NCBI GenBank assembly: GCA_031769625.1
Contig: JAUIMM010001588.1
Span: 62,001-126,000 of the forward strand
Direction of reading: 5' to 3'
Origin: Taudactylus pleione
Taxonomy: Eukaryota; Chordata; Amphibia; Anura; Myobatrachidae
Length of the DNA: 64,000 nucleotides
Positions 10,798-22,705 of this stretch are shown one piece after another. Numbering within the stretch: position 1 is the stretch's first letter; each line of letters starts with the position of its first letter. A program made the position numbers and the translations under genes. Under the pieces are notes generated by a model that was not told where the DNA came from, searched no databases, and worked only from the letters and a program-made list of their open reading frames with translations.

Positions 10798-11137
10798 GCT
10801 TTACTCTTAGCAAAGTAACCATTCCACTCCTTTATGTCATTTTAACAATGTTAGTCTGTGAAATAAAATCTTGTTGTTGCACTGATCTACAAAATGAGGC
10901 AAACCTATGCACCTTTTCTGTAGTCAGCAAAATACCCTCACTCCACCCAATACATCCCATCAGCCAGGGGCTACCTTATGCTCCTCCACAAATGCAATCC
11001 TTTCACTCCACAAATCCAGACACTTTGGCAGATATCTAATGATTTATAAAGTGCATGATTCGAAATAGTGTATACTATTGTATCCAATTATTTTGAAGTA
11101 TTTATAAGAGGGGTTGTCTGAGTGACATTTCACACTA

Positions 11138-11305
11138 GGGGGGGATGTACTAAGCCTTGGAAAATGATAGGAGCTGATTGGATGGTACTTTATATCTCTC
11201 TAACTGCCATGTTACAAGCTATGTTTGAAAAATGGCAGTTAGGAGATGATAAGTTGGAACTTTATCTTTCTCCAGTTTATCATTTCCAAGGCTTAGTACA
11301 TCCCC
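11138..11305. mobile_element. MITE (GGGGATGTACTAAGCCTT ends)
   Basis: The 168-bp element has terminal inverted repeats GGGGATGTACTAAGCCTTGG and CCAAGGCTTAGTACATCCCC and an inner repeat around CTAACTGCCAT/ATGGCAGTTAG. It lies about 250 bp upstream of the CCP exon, inside an intron. Confidence 0.7.
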
Positions 11306-11550
11306 TCCTGGTCAAGAAAGGTGTAACACCACCCCAACTAGACACCTCCTCCATTTACAGTGGTCTCTTTTCCACCTCACTTTTCCTCACTTGCTTAACA
11401 CAACTTAAATAATTTTCTCCAGAAAGTTTATTTCTTCAGACTTGCATCTCACTTATGCAACGTTATGTTAAACTAAATGAGCTTCCGATGCATTTTTCTT
11501 TAACATTACTTTTGCTCTTAATTCATATTATTTTTCTTATTTTATAACAG

Positions 11551-11736
11551 TTCGTCTATGTCCCCCAGTGATGGATGACAGCGTAAGAGTTTTGACAACT
11601 GTGTCTGATGATGAATTTTCTGTAGGTCATGTAATACATTTGCAATGCAAAAATCCAATGAATCAGCTTAATGGGCCATCTGAAATTTTCTGCACCTCAA
11701 ATGGAACATGGAATATTGATCCTCCAACTTGTAAAG
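11551..11736 (+). CDS. CCP (sushi) exon of a factor-H-like complement regulator
   Basis: A single 186-nt exon encodes one CCP module. It has an acceptor (pyrimidine-rich tract, then ATAACAG) at 11550 and a donor AAAG|GTGAGG after 11736; both introns are phase 1. The 62-residue product has the module's four cysteines at positions about 4, 33, 48 and 61 and the conserved Trp at 54 (GTWNIDPPTC), with a possible N-glycosylation site NGT at 51-53. CCP modules of the factor H/CR1 family bind C3b and host glycans and form extracellular strings of about 60-residue beads. I cannot say which module number this is. Its upstream exons are not in the window, and the next exon I can find is 24.6 kb downstream, past a transposon nest. 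Family call firm; orthology to factor H is inference from the two last exons. Confidence 0.85.
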
Positions 11737-12730
11737 GTGAGGTGACATTCATTTAACAATTTCCACAACCAGTGACTAATATTTGTGCCCCTCTACAGTC
11801 CTAGTTTTTAGAATGCTATATGTGCTCCACCTGGATGTCTTATTTATCCTGAGCAGAGAAAAACACATGAAAATTTCAAACTGGTTCAAATTCAATTACC
11901 AATACATCCCAAATTTGCAATGATCATGTTCTGTGTAAAATTAATGTATAATAATTCTAACATTATTTAAATATTATTGTTCATTAATAAAAAAAAACTA
12001 TTTGAATATTTTTAAACATTGCGTTTGAAATTTACTTTCTGAGGTTAGACATTAACAACAAATTCATTAAACTGTAACAAATGTTGCTTGAATGTGTGCA
12101 ATCCAGCTCAATCATGTGTGGACCAGTTCAAACCTCATCAAGTCTCTAAAACTTTCTCAACTTTTTATTTTCAAAACATTAAAATAAAAATTAAAATTTT
12201 AAACTGATCTACAATTTGAAAAATTCTGTTGAAATTTTGAATTTTAGAATCAGTTTGTTGGAATGGTCAAATCTATATTATTTAGATAACTTATGTTTTA
12301 GCGGTCCCAAATAACATATAACAGATCATTTTATTTTAGGAAGAAGTAAACATTATTTTCCACCGAAGAAAGACTATCAAGGAGAGCAGGGGCAATTGCT
12401 CCCTTAGTGGCTATAATTTTGTAAAGACAAGTCAGCACTGAGACAACCTTTGCAGTGATTGGTGTAAATTGTGTACTGTATTCTGGACATTTAAAGGGCT
12501 GTACAATGCTGGCTATGAATATTATCTGCTCTGGGTGGATATAAAAAGGCTGATCTCATATTGTGGAGAGAGGAGGCCACTAGGCATAGGACAGATAAAA
12601 AATGGAGAGTCAAAACATACTGTTCTACTGTATATAAATTGTAAAATAAATATTTACAGGGACAGTAGAACCATTCATTTACTTTAAACTGGTTTGTAGT
12701 CTCAACCAATATGGGCAATTATTATCCCCA
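11737..12730. other. Intron sequence, no feature seen
   Basis: AT-rich, with no repeat family that I recognise. Confidence 0.5.
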
Positions 12731-12732
12731 TT

Positions 12733-13010
12733 AGAATGTACTGTAAGCTCTCAAGAGTAGGGCCCTCTACCCTCTTGTGCTTCTCTTTACTTATACTTTC
12801 TTCTACTCCTTACTCCCCACTAGGGCACCTATCACTTGGTTGCTAACGCCCTGTTGCTTATTTGAGTGTTATGATCACTAATGCAGCAATGTATATAAAC
12901 CTTGTCCTTGTATTGTCACTGGTTTCTTGTTCACTTATATGCTTATGTACTATGTAAGGTGCTGCGGAACACTTGTGGCACCATATAAATAAAGGATAAT
13001 AATAATAATT
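12733..13010 (+). mobile_element. L2-type LINE (or partner SINE) 3' end
   Basis: It runs from ACTGTAAGCTCTCAAGAGTA through GTGCTGCGGAACACTTGTGG to CCATATAAATAAAGGATAAT and a (TAA)n tail. This 'gctgcggaa...gcgccatataaataaa' ending is the typical 3' tail of L2-clade LINEs in vertebrates. The related copy at 50565-50858 is in the opposite orientation, and a short tail is at 62255-62325. Confidence 0.65.
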
Positions 13011-13212
13011 ATTATTTTTATTTCTATGGACTAAGCACTCTGATTTTTTTAAAATAGTGGTCAATACCAATGCAGATCAATATAAAAACCAATGACTATT
13101 TATATTTTTATTAGTCTTTTTATACTCTTTTTAATATGTGTTAGATGAGATTGGGCATGTAATATATATCTTTTTTAATATAAATGAAAAGGTCTTTATC
13201 TTAGTACTCTTA

Positions 13213-13323
13213 GGGGGAGATGTATCAAACCTTAAAAAGAGTAGAGAAGTGGACAAGAGCAGAAGTTGGCAATAGCAACCAATCAGCATTCTATAAAATT
13301 ATAAGAGGTTTGATACATCTCCG
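13213..13323. mobile_element. MITE (GGGGGAGATGTATCAAACCTT ends)
   Basis: The 111-bp element has inverted ends GGAGATGTATCAAACCTT and AGGTTTGATACATCTCC, an internal CAACCAATCAG, and TTA/TAG-like flanks. Confidence 0.7.
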
Positions 13324-13591
13324 TAGTCTAGTGAAGTGGTTAGCGGTTTCTTATTAGTTGGATGCTAGATGCTATATGTAGGGAAGACAAAAAATGTTTA
13401 GCTTATTTTTGCACAAAATCCAAATGAGCAAGACAATAATTGTTTTAAATATAAGATTTTTTCTGTTAGCAATTCTCATTAATAAACGCATGGCAAAGTC
13501 TCTATAGCATAAAGAGCTAATCCCTGTGGGGGTTTTCTGGTACTGTGTGTTAATGCAGCAAATTGTTTGTTTATATTTGTAAAGGAAACTT

Positions 13592-14880
13592 AAGCTGGGT
13601 ACATACTAGATCAGGGGTGGCCAACCAGTCAGAGGCAAAGAGCCCAAAAATATCTGTAGATATGTCAAAGAGAAAAAAAAAAAGGTTTCCTGCACATGCA
13701 GGCCCATAGGACTCTTATTTGGGGCACTCTTAGATAGTTTAATGTATGAAATGTGTAAGATATGATTGGGTAGTTATAAAACATCAATTTTTATTATTAA
13801 TACTCATTAAAATATTGGTGCAAAAACACTCTGATAAATTCAAATGGTAAATACAAACAATAAGTCATACCTGTAAATCCTGTCTGAAGAAGTAAAAACA
13901 AAGAGAAACAAGGAAAAATTGCTAACACTCACAGGCAGAAGGAAAAAATGTTCCTTGTTTCTCTTTTTTAGAAATATAGGGATTGCCTTTTTAAGACTTT
14001 CGCCCTATTTATCCTGATATAGAAGTACAATTTTGACTTCTCTAACACTACACTGAACAAGCCACATCCACAAATAATACATTGAAAAATAAACAGATTC
14101 ACATAATACAATCCAGATCCCCCATGTGTCACTCCATCCTCCCCATGTGTCACTTCAGCCCTCTATGTGTCATTCTAGTTCCCCTCATGTGTCACTCCAA
14201 CCCCCCAATGTGTCACTCCAGCCCTCCATGTGCAACTTCAGCAGCCCCTCATGTGTCACTCCAGAACTCCATTTGTCACTCCAGCAGCCCCCCATTTGTC
14301 ACTCCACCCTCATGTGTCACAACAGCAGCCTTTCCATGCGTCACTCCATCAACCCCCCATGTGTCACTTGAACAGCCCCTTTGTCACTCCAGCCCCCCAT
14401 TTGTCACTCCAGCAGCCCCTCATGTGTCACAACAGCAGACCCTCATGTGACACTCCAGCCCCCCCTCTATCTCAATGGGCCACTCCAGTCCACCCCCCCC
14501 CACCCTCCCTCCCACTTCACGGGCCACTCCAGCCCCCCCCCCCACATGTAACAAATAAAATGGAAATAAATTTTAAAAAACCACAGCTCTTACCTTGCTG
14601 TGGACTGTCTGCATCATGTAGGTAGGCTTTGGCATCTGTGACTGCATCCTCCTTGTGACTGCAGGTTCAGTCACAAGTTAAACTCCACCTCCTGATTGCG
14701 GCGTGACGTCATAACGTCGCCCATACATGCTTCCAGAGTGGAGCAGACTGCTGCAACAATGGATGAGCCTCCTATGAACAGCTGTGTGCCTATCAGTGGA
14801 GGCAGTCAGTGTAAGTCAGGGGAGCCACATCAGAAGAATGGTAGCGCGGCTTGCTTCTCAAGAACATAAACATGAAATAT
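13592..14880. mobile_element. hAT-like fragment inserted in a TIR element; contains a C/T-rich array
   Basis: 13592-13611 (AAGCTGGGTACATACTAGA) is the start of a TIR element related to 3584-4013. At 13612 a CAGGGGTGGCCAACC terminus, typical of hAT elements, begins. The interior carries a repeat array (next entry), then GGGGAGCCACATC at 14819. I could not find the matching right terminus, so the end is approximate. Confidence 0.45.
14105..14545. repeat. C-rich tandem array (about 20-bp unit)
   Basis: About 18 degenerate copies of CCCATGTGTCACTCCAGCC. The two overlapping His/Pro/Ser-rich open frames across it are translations of this repeat, not genes. Confidence 0.85.
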
Positions 14881-15111
14881 TAATTGACTTTGAAGGGTTC
14901 ATGTAGAGAGGAATACAAGTACAGTAATGCATAATATATGCATTTCCCTACTTCACAAGTATACACTAATGCTTGAGGCAAGTCGGGGCTTACTGGGACT
15001 AAAATATTTAGCAAATTTAGCAAAGGGCTGATTTTTCCTTAGCGGCCTGCATCTTCTTATGAGCTCCATTGCCCTAGGGAATTCAGTACTGAACAAGCTA
15101 AGGGGCAGATT

Positions 15112-15927
15112 CAATTAGACGCCATAAGCCCAGTTTTCGTAATAAATTATTGCATTCGCGATAATTCCGTGATCGTGCAATTCAATTATCATATGTGCGA
15201 TAATTGCATAGATAGAAACCGGCGATAAGTTTTCACCATCTCATAGCAAGTGGCTAAAAATGGGGGGATATGTTTCAGAACCCTTTGGACACCCCCTAAT
15301 GATAAATTAGCCAAAAAGTTGTGTTTAATTTGTGTAATTTGTGCAAAAATTACATGTCAATATTAGGTTGAAAAAAAAAAAAAAATGAGTGGAAAGTGGG
15401 TTTAAAGTAGTGGGCCTGGTATTTTGGGTCGCTGTGTGGATGTGCAGGTGTTTTAAACATTGCAGGTGGCTGCAGCAGGTGTATTTTTTTCCTTTTTAAA
15501 AGTGCATTTTATAGACACAAAAATTTACTTGCACCCATTTTAATGCACCCCCAATTTACGTCCAGCAGTTATTTTCTCAAAAAAATATTGCTTTTTATAA
15601 TTTTACAACACTTATGCAAATATGCAGATAACAGCCAATTGACCCAACTTAATAATCCAAAATACTTTTATTACAGCCATTAATACACTTCTATATTGAT
15701 TTCCTATGTTAGTTAGCCCTTTTTTGAAGGGTACAGACTGATTTCCCTAAATGTGGAGATATTTTCGCCTGCTTCACCATGAAAAATTATGGCACGTTTG
15801 TGTTTTCGCTTGTTTTACAATAGGATTTGGTGAAAAATGGGAGCGTGCTTTCCCGTAATAGGCGACAATATCACGCAAAAATGGGGGATAAGTGCAACGA
15901 TTTGTCGCCGCTAATTGAATCTGGCCC
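15112..15927. mobile_element. TIR element (GGGGCAGATTCAATTAG ends), about 0.8 kb
   Basis: The ends GGGGCAGATTCAATTAG and CTAATTGAATCTGGCCC are inverted repeats, with a perfect 3-bp TSD TAA at 15109-15111 and 15928-15930. The interior has repeated TTATCGC/GCGATAA motifs and an A13 run, but no open frame. The TSD length fits PIF/Harbinger-like elements. Confidence 0.75.
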
Positions 15928-15930
15928 TAA

Positions 15931-17180
15931 GGATGGTTGATATCATGGCAAGCTGAAGTTTTCCCTGCTGTAGTTCTGGTAGAAACATTTTCAGGGGTTC
16001 TGCATGCTGACTATCCTCCTGATATTGCTACTATTAACCAAGGCTATGAGTGTTAGTGCTGGTAGAACATGGGTGGCACAATTTTATTTATTATTTGCAT
16101 AGTTAATTGTTTTACACATTAAAATGCCACTGTTATCATCAAATTTATGACGACTCATTTCTTTCCCACCGAGGGGGCCTTCATGCAATCTCCGAATGGT
16201 CCCCCTGCCTCGTGCCAATGCTTGTGCAGTATAGACTCTGGCCCTGCACTAGAGTCTACTGTGCATGTGCTTATCTCTGGGAAAATGGCAACAGCACCAT
16301 TTATCCCGTGATTTCTCAATCGTACATGTGCATATCTCCTGGAAAAAGACTCCAGCACCATTTTCCCAGATATTTCTTCTGAGTGGGGCTCAAAGTGAGT
16401 CTATTCTATAGTTGCAAAGTGTGTGGTATGTGGTGTGCACTCCCATCGACTTAGGGGCCTGTGTGCACAGTACATCCTACACCAATGTGCTATACTACAA
16501 TGTGCTATGATACACACATGTGCTATACTACACACATTTCCCATAGTATGCTGTGTTACACATACTGTATCTTATAAGATTCAGTACCTGCAGCTCTGCA
16601 TACATACATAAATATGTACAACCTACAAGAACTAGTGAATGCTTATCTGGATATCAGATGTTGCACAGTACCTAAGAAATGCTGAAAAGCATAAGCATGG
16701 GTCTCTTGATTTCAGCAAACTGCACGTGCACCAAAGATATTACTCTGCAACTGTGTATGAGCTGCAGCAAGCATACACACACAAACGGAGATCGCTATTG
16801 CCTATAGATTTATCCATCCATCAATGGACTATACTTTCTGTTGAATGGGTGGTAACTGGGAGGCGACCATGCAATTGTATGGAACTGTTCCATCTCATGG
16901 CCCTGTTATGGGAGTGTCATGGGCATGTAGGCCAACTTCCTTGCCTGGTCATAGCATGTAGACAGTGATGGGACACCTGCTTCAATTGGACATATTGCTC
17001 CCAGCATGGGGTGGTCTCAAGCCCAGATACTAATGATAATGGCTGTGGCTGAGAACGGAAAAATAGTGGGTGGGTTAGGCCTCCACATGCAGTCTCATGC
17101 ATACATGGCTCGATTCTCGCATTCGCATAATACAGTAAGTAGGCTGCCACGGCCAAACAGAAACGTGGCCATGGATGCAT
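15931..17180. other. Spacer or decayed 3' part of the gypsy element
   Basis: No clear domain. A short tandem stretch (CAATGTGCTATACTACA-like) lies at about 16484-16545. Small open frames on both strands show no motif. Part of it may be the 3' end or LTR of the gypsy element that begins at 27.1 kb on the minus strand, but I could not find LTR ends. Confidence 0.35.
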
Positions 17181-17342
17181 TGGACTCAAAATCTGGTTCT
17201 AAGCATGCAATACTGAATATAAATGAAACCAGCACAGCTCTTGAACTGAATGGTATTATTCATAGGAGTTGTTGCGGGATGCCATGCACATCGAAGAGGC
17301 CCATTGATTGCTGAGCTGGTCATGTTAGGCAAGTCATCAATT

Positions 17343-17716
17343 TCAAAACACCAAAGAGTACAGATCAACCAGCACTACGTGCTCCTTCTCCCTCCAATCA
17401 AAGGTATTAGATGCAACAATAGACCAGACAAGGTCAAGAATCTCATGAAAAGTCAGGGGCTTTTTGGCGTGATGAACCCATTGTATAATACAGGGGATAC
17501 AAGCAGAGACCACACGTTCAATGTCACTAGACATGGAGGGACAATACATACTGTAGCATCCGTAGCCCTGCCTTTCATTGCCTCACAACCAGGGTGTCCT
17601 TTATGGATCTTTTGGGCATGGAAGCCATTGAGTGAATGAGAAATGATAAACCAATGACCAAGCAGGAGCATGCCTTCATCACAAAAGGCGAAGAAGGAAT
17701 GAATGTTACATGGCAA
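17343..17716 (-). pseudogene. Ty3/gypsy integrase remnant
   Basis: On the minus strand, frames around 17716-17450 give IHKGHPGCEAMKGRA, matching the first part of the H-H-C-C zinc domain of gypsy integrases. The next frame gives MSSDIERVVSACIPC, the C-x2-C part after frameshift. It then continues with a stretch ending DWREKEHVVLVDLYS, matching the start of the catalytic core with its first aspartate. It is split by frameshifts and stops, so it is dead. It lies downstream of the RNase H and RT fragments in the normal pol order. Confidence 0.75.
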
Positions 17717-18075
17717 CTCTCTGGAGGAGAGTACAACTTGGGACAGACTATATTTGTCATAGTCTGTCCCAAGTCTGTCATCCTATTGGTCTCTCAAACC
17801 TCCACCAAATGCCTTCAGGACACCACATCAAATTACATGACATCCAATCCAATATCATCATCGGCAACATCAGATTCATGTCAATGAGTTTTGGAGAGTA
17901 CATCAGCCACATGGAGACCTTTCCCATGCTTGTACACCACATCTGATACCTTTACAAATTGAGCATGAAATATATGCATAAAGATGTAGTGTGCAGATGC
18001 TTTCGCAGGATAGTCATGATTGATTGAAGATCTCACAGTTAAGCCATAGATGAATTGATGGAATATCCTGCATTT

Positions 18076-18267
18076 TTAAACCAGTGCCAGTAATTCCTTC
18101 TCAATCTGAGCATATTGAGATTTAGTTTCAGTTGAGGTTCTGGAGGCAAAAGTAACAGATTTATTGCATTGCATGCAAACAGCACCAAGACCATGCTGGG
18201 AAGCATCTGCAGAAAGTAACACGGGAAGATGTACTTTAAAAAACTGGAGCACAGGGCTACTTGTCAC
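18076..18267 (-). pseudogene. Ty3/gypsy RNase H remnant
   Basis: The minus-strand frame contains VLLSADASQHGLGAV and SQYAQIEKELLALV, a typical gypsy RNase H beginning, including the first catalytic Asp of the DAS motif. Upstream the frame is lost through stops. Confidence 0.85.
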
Positions 18268-18403
18268 TGTGAATTTCAGTCAGGAGACTGCAGAATCATG
18301 ATGCTTTGTCCAGCACCATTCAGTATCCATATGTAAGGGCTATCAGAGTGAAGCAGTCAGTTCACTGTAGAGGGCCAGCAATTTGGACAGATAGTCACAA
18401 CTT

Positions 18404-18667
18404 TCAGACGGCATTTATCATGTTCTTGCATAGTGGGACCTCATACAAGGTTATCATGCACAATGATCTTACAGGGATACCTCTCAAATAAATGTTCAAC
18501 ACTTCATTTCCAATGAAAATACCATATGGCCTTCTCAGGAAGGCATAATGACCTACTGATGTCATAATGGTAGTTAGCATAGATGACTCCTTGTCTAGGG
18601 GAATTTGGCAGAATCCACACTTGGCATCCAGGGTGATTAAGATTTCTGGCATTTGGCATATCTGCAA
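18404..18667 (-). pseudogene. Ty3/gypsy reverse transcriptase remnant
   Basis: The frame contains ILITLDAKCGFCQIPLDKES and HYAFLRRPYGI, the RT motif with the first catalytic aspartate followed by the 'fgrYrFlRlPfGi' motif. The YxDD motif downstream is not recognisable. The Tc1-like element at 18730-26067 interrupts the same pol just upstream, so the protease and gag part continues at 26.1-27.1 kb. Confidence 0.85.
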
Positions 18668-19002
18668 TTACACAGTCTGTGATGGGTGATGTGGTCTCAT
18701 TAGGGCTTTGTTCAGAAGGACATGATATACAATACTGTGCAAAAGTTTTAGGCAGGTGTGGAAAAACCGCTGCAAAGTAAGAATTCTTTCAAAAACAGAA
18801 GTGATAGTAGTTTATTTTTATCAATTGACAAAATGCAAAGTGAATGAGCAGAAGAGAAATCTAAATCAAATCAATATTTGGTGTGACCACCCTTTGCCTT
18901 CAAAACAGCATCAATTCTTCTAGGTACACTTGCACACCGTTTTTGAAGGAACAAGGCAGGGATGTTGTTCCAAACATCTTGGAAAACTAACCACAATCCT
19001 TC

Positions 19003-20087
19003 TGTCAGGAACTCCTTTACCAGGTCCCGACGCAGAGCCCAGCCAGCAGCATAACTTACCTGCAGTCTCCGGTTCTTGGGTCTGGTCATCCACTGTTCAT
19101 CTTCGCAACAGCACTACAGCAGCAGGTCGCAGGCCTTCTCCTCCATACTGACTAGCATCCCTAGAGCTGTATGATGTCTTCCTCCAAAATTGCCCATGGA
19201 GTCTCCAGTTCATGGGCGTGGCCATCTTGTTGTAGCCAGAATCTACCTGTGTTTCCTGGTTCTCAAGTCAGCTGGGACTCAGTCACCAACCAGCAACAGG
19301 CACTGCATATAAAAACACTTCCTGGATGATCATTCAGTGCCTGTACAATGTCTTCTCAAGTTCTAGTATTTAGCTCCTAATATCATTTGACCTTGGACTT
19401 CCTGTTATCCTCGTGTCCTGCTCCGTGTCGTAAGATGCCACTTTGGATACAAAGCACGCAGCACCTAACACTCCACTTTGGATACAAAGCCCACAGCACA
19501 TAAAGACTCCACTTTGGGTACAAAATCTGCAGCACCCATTGATGCATATCTGTGTACTTTGTCCATATCACCGTGACACATCTCAGTACACTATATCTGG
19601 AGTTCGACGCAACATTGTGTATACAAGACTCACACTCATCGCAAGCATAAGACGTCACAGTCTAGCTGGATTTACCTCTACACCTTTGACCCAGGATTCC
19701 AGTCTCGTCTTACTGGGTGAACCCCGGGACTCGGACTTAGGTTTCCTGCCTTCGTCTATTGAGGATAACTCGGCATCATATGACTAGTGTCCTGCTTGTG
19801 GAGTTCATGCACTAATGCCAGTCATCCCACTCCTACTTCGATGCTGCATTCTTGTCACAGGTTCATGTTCTTATCGTTCTGGACTTTTGTTCTGATTCTA
19901 CCCATCATTCCCAATTCTCCGCTGTTTGTTCAATAAAACCTTGTGTTCTTTCAAAAGCTACTAATATTCAAGTCTTAATTCTCCTATGAGGGAAAGCTAT
20001 CTGAAATTTCCTCAGTTCTTGCTACCACGGTCTCAGCCCACAGAGTCTGATTCATCTCAGGAGGCCAACTTTCCTAGAGTCGTGACA
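19003..20087 (+). mobile_element. Solo LTR with perfect 5-bp TSD
   Basis: It begins TGTCAGGAACTCC and ends GAGTCGTGACA, with CCTTC on both sides (18998-19002 and 20088-20092). It has a TATA-like GCATATAAAAAC at about 19305 and CAATAAAACC at 19931. Between them are three copies of a roughly 36-bp unit containing CCACTTTGGATACAAAG (19439-19530). It is not followed by internal retroviral-type sequence, so it is a solo LTR left by recombination. Small open frames on it have no meaning. Confidence 0.9.
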
Positions 20088-20092
20088 CCTTC

Positions 20093-20850
20093 TGTATAGA
20101 GCGGTACAATAATGAATGTCTGCAGGCAGCAGTGAAGCATGGTGGAGGTTCCTTGCAAGTTTGGGGCTGCATTTCAGCAAATGAATTGGTCAGGATAAAT
20201 GGTGTCCTCCAGTGACGTGCAGTCAGGGCAGGTGAGGCAGAGTATACTCCAGAGTTTTGACTATAAAAATAAGAAAAAGTTAAAGAAAATATTATAAATA
20301 TGTTATTTATATTATTCTAATAATTTTTAGAGTCAAAACTCTGGAGTAAAAAGTGTATGGCAGGTGACGCACTGCCTCCCCTATCTACCTTTTCTGCACA
20401 TCTCTGATCAAAACACACCAAATTTTCAGCCCTATATACTGCTGCACCTTTGTATAATACCCACATAAACCCTCGGGTTCATATATGTATCTGTAAATCT
20501 GGCTCCTACACTAGTCAGTGCCTCCCCAGCCATTTACCTCACTTCACATCACTGGTGTCCTCAATGCTGAGAAAATAAGGCAGGTACTTATCCATCATGC
20601 AATACCATCAGGGAGGCATCTGATTGACTCCAAATGTATTCTGCAGCAGGACAACGACCCCAAACATACAGCCAATGTCATTAAGAACTATCTTCAGCAT
20701 AAACATGATGATATGGCCCCCACAGAGCCTGATCTCCACATCATCAAGTGGGTCTGGGATTACATGAAGAGACAGAAGGATTTGAGCAAGCCTACATCTA
20801 CAGAAGATCTGTGGTTAGTTCTCCAAGATGTTTGGAACAATCAGATATTG
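20093..20850 (+). pseudogene. Tc1-like transposase, C-terminal half, interrupted
   Basis: Before the hAT MITE the frame gives a stretch equivalent to 'KHGGGSLQVWGCIS'. After it, VLNAEKIRQVLIHHAIPSG and QQDNDPKHTANVIKNYL follow, the latter containing the second catalytic Asp. The third DDE/D position is altered: the usual 'P..NPIE..W' region reads PDLHIIKWVWDYMK, with Lys where Glu is expected. The frame ends at 20856 in LWLVLQDVWNN. The N-terminal DNA-binding half is missing. A catalytically dead remnant. The apparent Met start at 20518 lies in the MITE and is not real. Confidence 0.85.
20210..20554. mobile_element. hAT MITE (CAGTGACGTGCAG ends)
   Basis: The ends CAGTGACGTGCAG and CTTCACATCACTG are inverted repeats. 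A perfect 8-bp TSD GTGTCCTC is at 20202-20209 and 20555-20562. It splits the Tc1 transposase. It contains an internal inverted pair around CAGAGTTTTGACTATAAAAA / TTAGAGTCAAAACTCTGGAG. Confidence 0.85.
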
Positions 20851-22055
20851 ATTTGATTTAGATTTCTCTTCTGTTCATTCAATTTCCATTTTGTCAATTG
20901 ATAAAAAATAAACTTTCTACTTCGGGTTCCATGGGAGGTCCACAGGTAACCTTGGGGTATAGGTGATGCAGGGTCATCTGGGCACCACGCAGTTAAATTC
21001 TTCTCCCAGGATGCATCGGGGCCTTCCCCTATACCCCGCCCCCAGGCTGGGAGCTCCTCAGTTTTGTTAGGTGCCCGACCAGAGTCGGTCACTGAACATG
21101 CAGTGGGGCTGTTTGGTGCAAACTGCCCTGAAGTTCTTCATTATATGCAGTAGTGCAGACAGTCCAGTGGAAGTTCGCACTACTGCATCTTCACCCTGGC
21201 GGTGCTGCGTCGCCAGTACTGATCCATGCTTCGCAGCGGGCCTCTGAGGTTTTAGCTGGCAGAGACCTCAGAGTTTCCCTAGACTGCGGCTGGACAACGG
21301 GGACGCAGGTAAGTGACACGTGCCGTGGTGGTGTGTGCAGATGCGCAGTCTTTTTACTCCAGTGCTGGGGACTCCCTGTGGTTGACAGTAAGTGTGGCCA
21401 GGCACACACTAAGCTGCCTGGGACAGCGGGCTGGAGTTTGTGGTTATACTCCAGCGTCCTGGGGGTTAAACACTGGCCAGGGGAGGATGCTTTCCCTGTC
21501 TTACATGCTGCTTCTCCCCATTGTACAGAAAGTCTTTCCATTGTGGTCTGCCTAAAACTGTGACAGCTTCCTCCTTCCGGCTCCACTCCCAACGAGTGCT
21601 TCTCCTCGTGTTGCAGATCTCAGAGGGCAGTGTGTAGCACGGGTCCCCCTACATACAGTACCTCTCCTCCTGCGGGTGGTTAGTGTATGTAGCACTTTTG
21701 TCCTATTAGATGCATAAAAAGGTCTTTATAGTTGACCAGTAAGTGCCATTTAAATGCAGCTATTGTTATGTATTCTGCATTTGCCTGTGACTGTATGCTA
21801 GCACTGTCTGTCTAAAATTTATCCTTTCAACTGCCATTGATTTTTCTGCTATCCCTGTACTTTGTCCTATTTTGAGCTATAAGGACTGGTGTTGTGCGGG
21901 TGTGGTTAATCACAAGGGTGTGGCCCTTTTTCAATCACAGCTATTGAGTGGTAATCCTATTCACTATGTCTGGTAGTGAGAGTGATATATCAATTCTACT
22001 TACTAATAGACTGCTTTGCAGGAAATGTACAGCCAGTTTAAAGGAAGGAGACATA

Positions 22056-22654
22056 GGCCCTCATTCAGAGCCGTTCGCTATTTGCGGTCGTTCGTTTAAA
22101 AACAAGGGGTGGCTATTCAAATGATCCGTACGCACATTGCAGTCTGTTCACACCTCTAAGTCTGAACGAGCGAGCAAAACATACGCTCGTTTATTTGTTA
22201 AAAACGCCCCCTGGCCGCTCACACCATACGTCATGTCCGCTATTTATTAGATTAATCGAGTACATCGACCAGCGTATGAACTGCTCGCTATTCTTGTGGT
22301 TGGTATTTGCTACCACAAATTTGCGAGCAGTTCTGGCTATAAAATAACCCAGTGACGTGGACAATGACGCTGCTGTTTTAAATATACACACCCATAAAAC
22401 GCCCGTTTTGACCTTTAAGCACGCCTGCGTTCGGATCTCCACTCCCCATTTTCAAGCACCTTCCCCTGTTACCACCCACATACGCCTCATTCTGTCACTC
22501 AAAATAGCAGGCACTCGCTATATAGCGTACAAACGATTTTCGGCCGCACTGACTGGTTCGCGCATGCGTACTAAAAACCGTACGCATGCGCAGATGTGCA
22601 AACATCGCTCGGAACGAGCGTACTGCCGCTAACGAGCGGCTCTGAATGAGGGCC
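22056..22654. mobile_element. TIR element of the GGGCC..TTCAG family inside the DIRS gag
   Basis: The ends GGCCCTCATTCAGAGCCG and CGGCTCTGAATGAGGGCC are inverted repeats. The 3-bp TSD ATA is at 22053-22055 and 22655-22657. It is a close sister of 35413-36011 over nearly the whole length. Non-coding. Confidence 0.85.
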
Positions 22655-22705
22655 ATAGTTTCTAAAAAATTATGTCTGCGGCGTTATGCCCCTCCAGCTT
22701 TGTCT

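Noticed and set aside
12733..13010. tRNA-derived SINE with a functional tRNA
   Set aside because: No cloverleaf or A/B box that I can place; only the LINE-type 3' tail is recognisable.
14082..14625. Overlapping His/Ser/Pro-rich open frames
   Set aside because: All three frames of a C-rich 20-bp tandem array are open; none has a start context or domain.
20518..20856. Complete small transposase gene starting at 20518
   Set aside because: The Met codon lies in an inserted MITE; only the C-terminal third of a Tc1 transposase follows and the final catalytic Glu is replaced by Lys.
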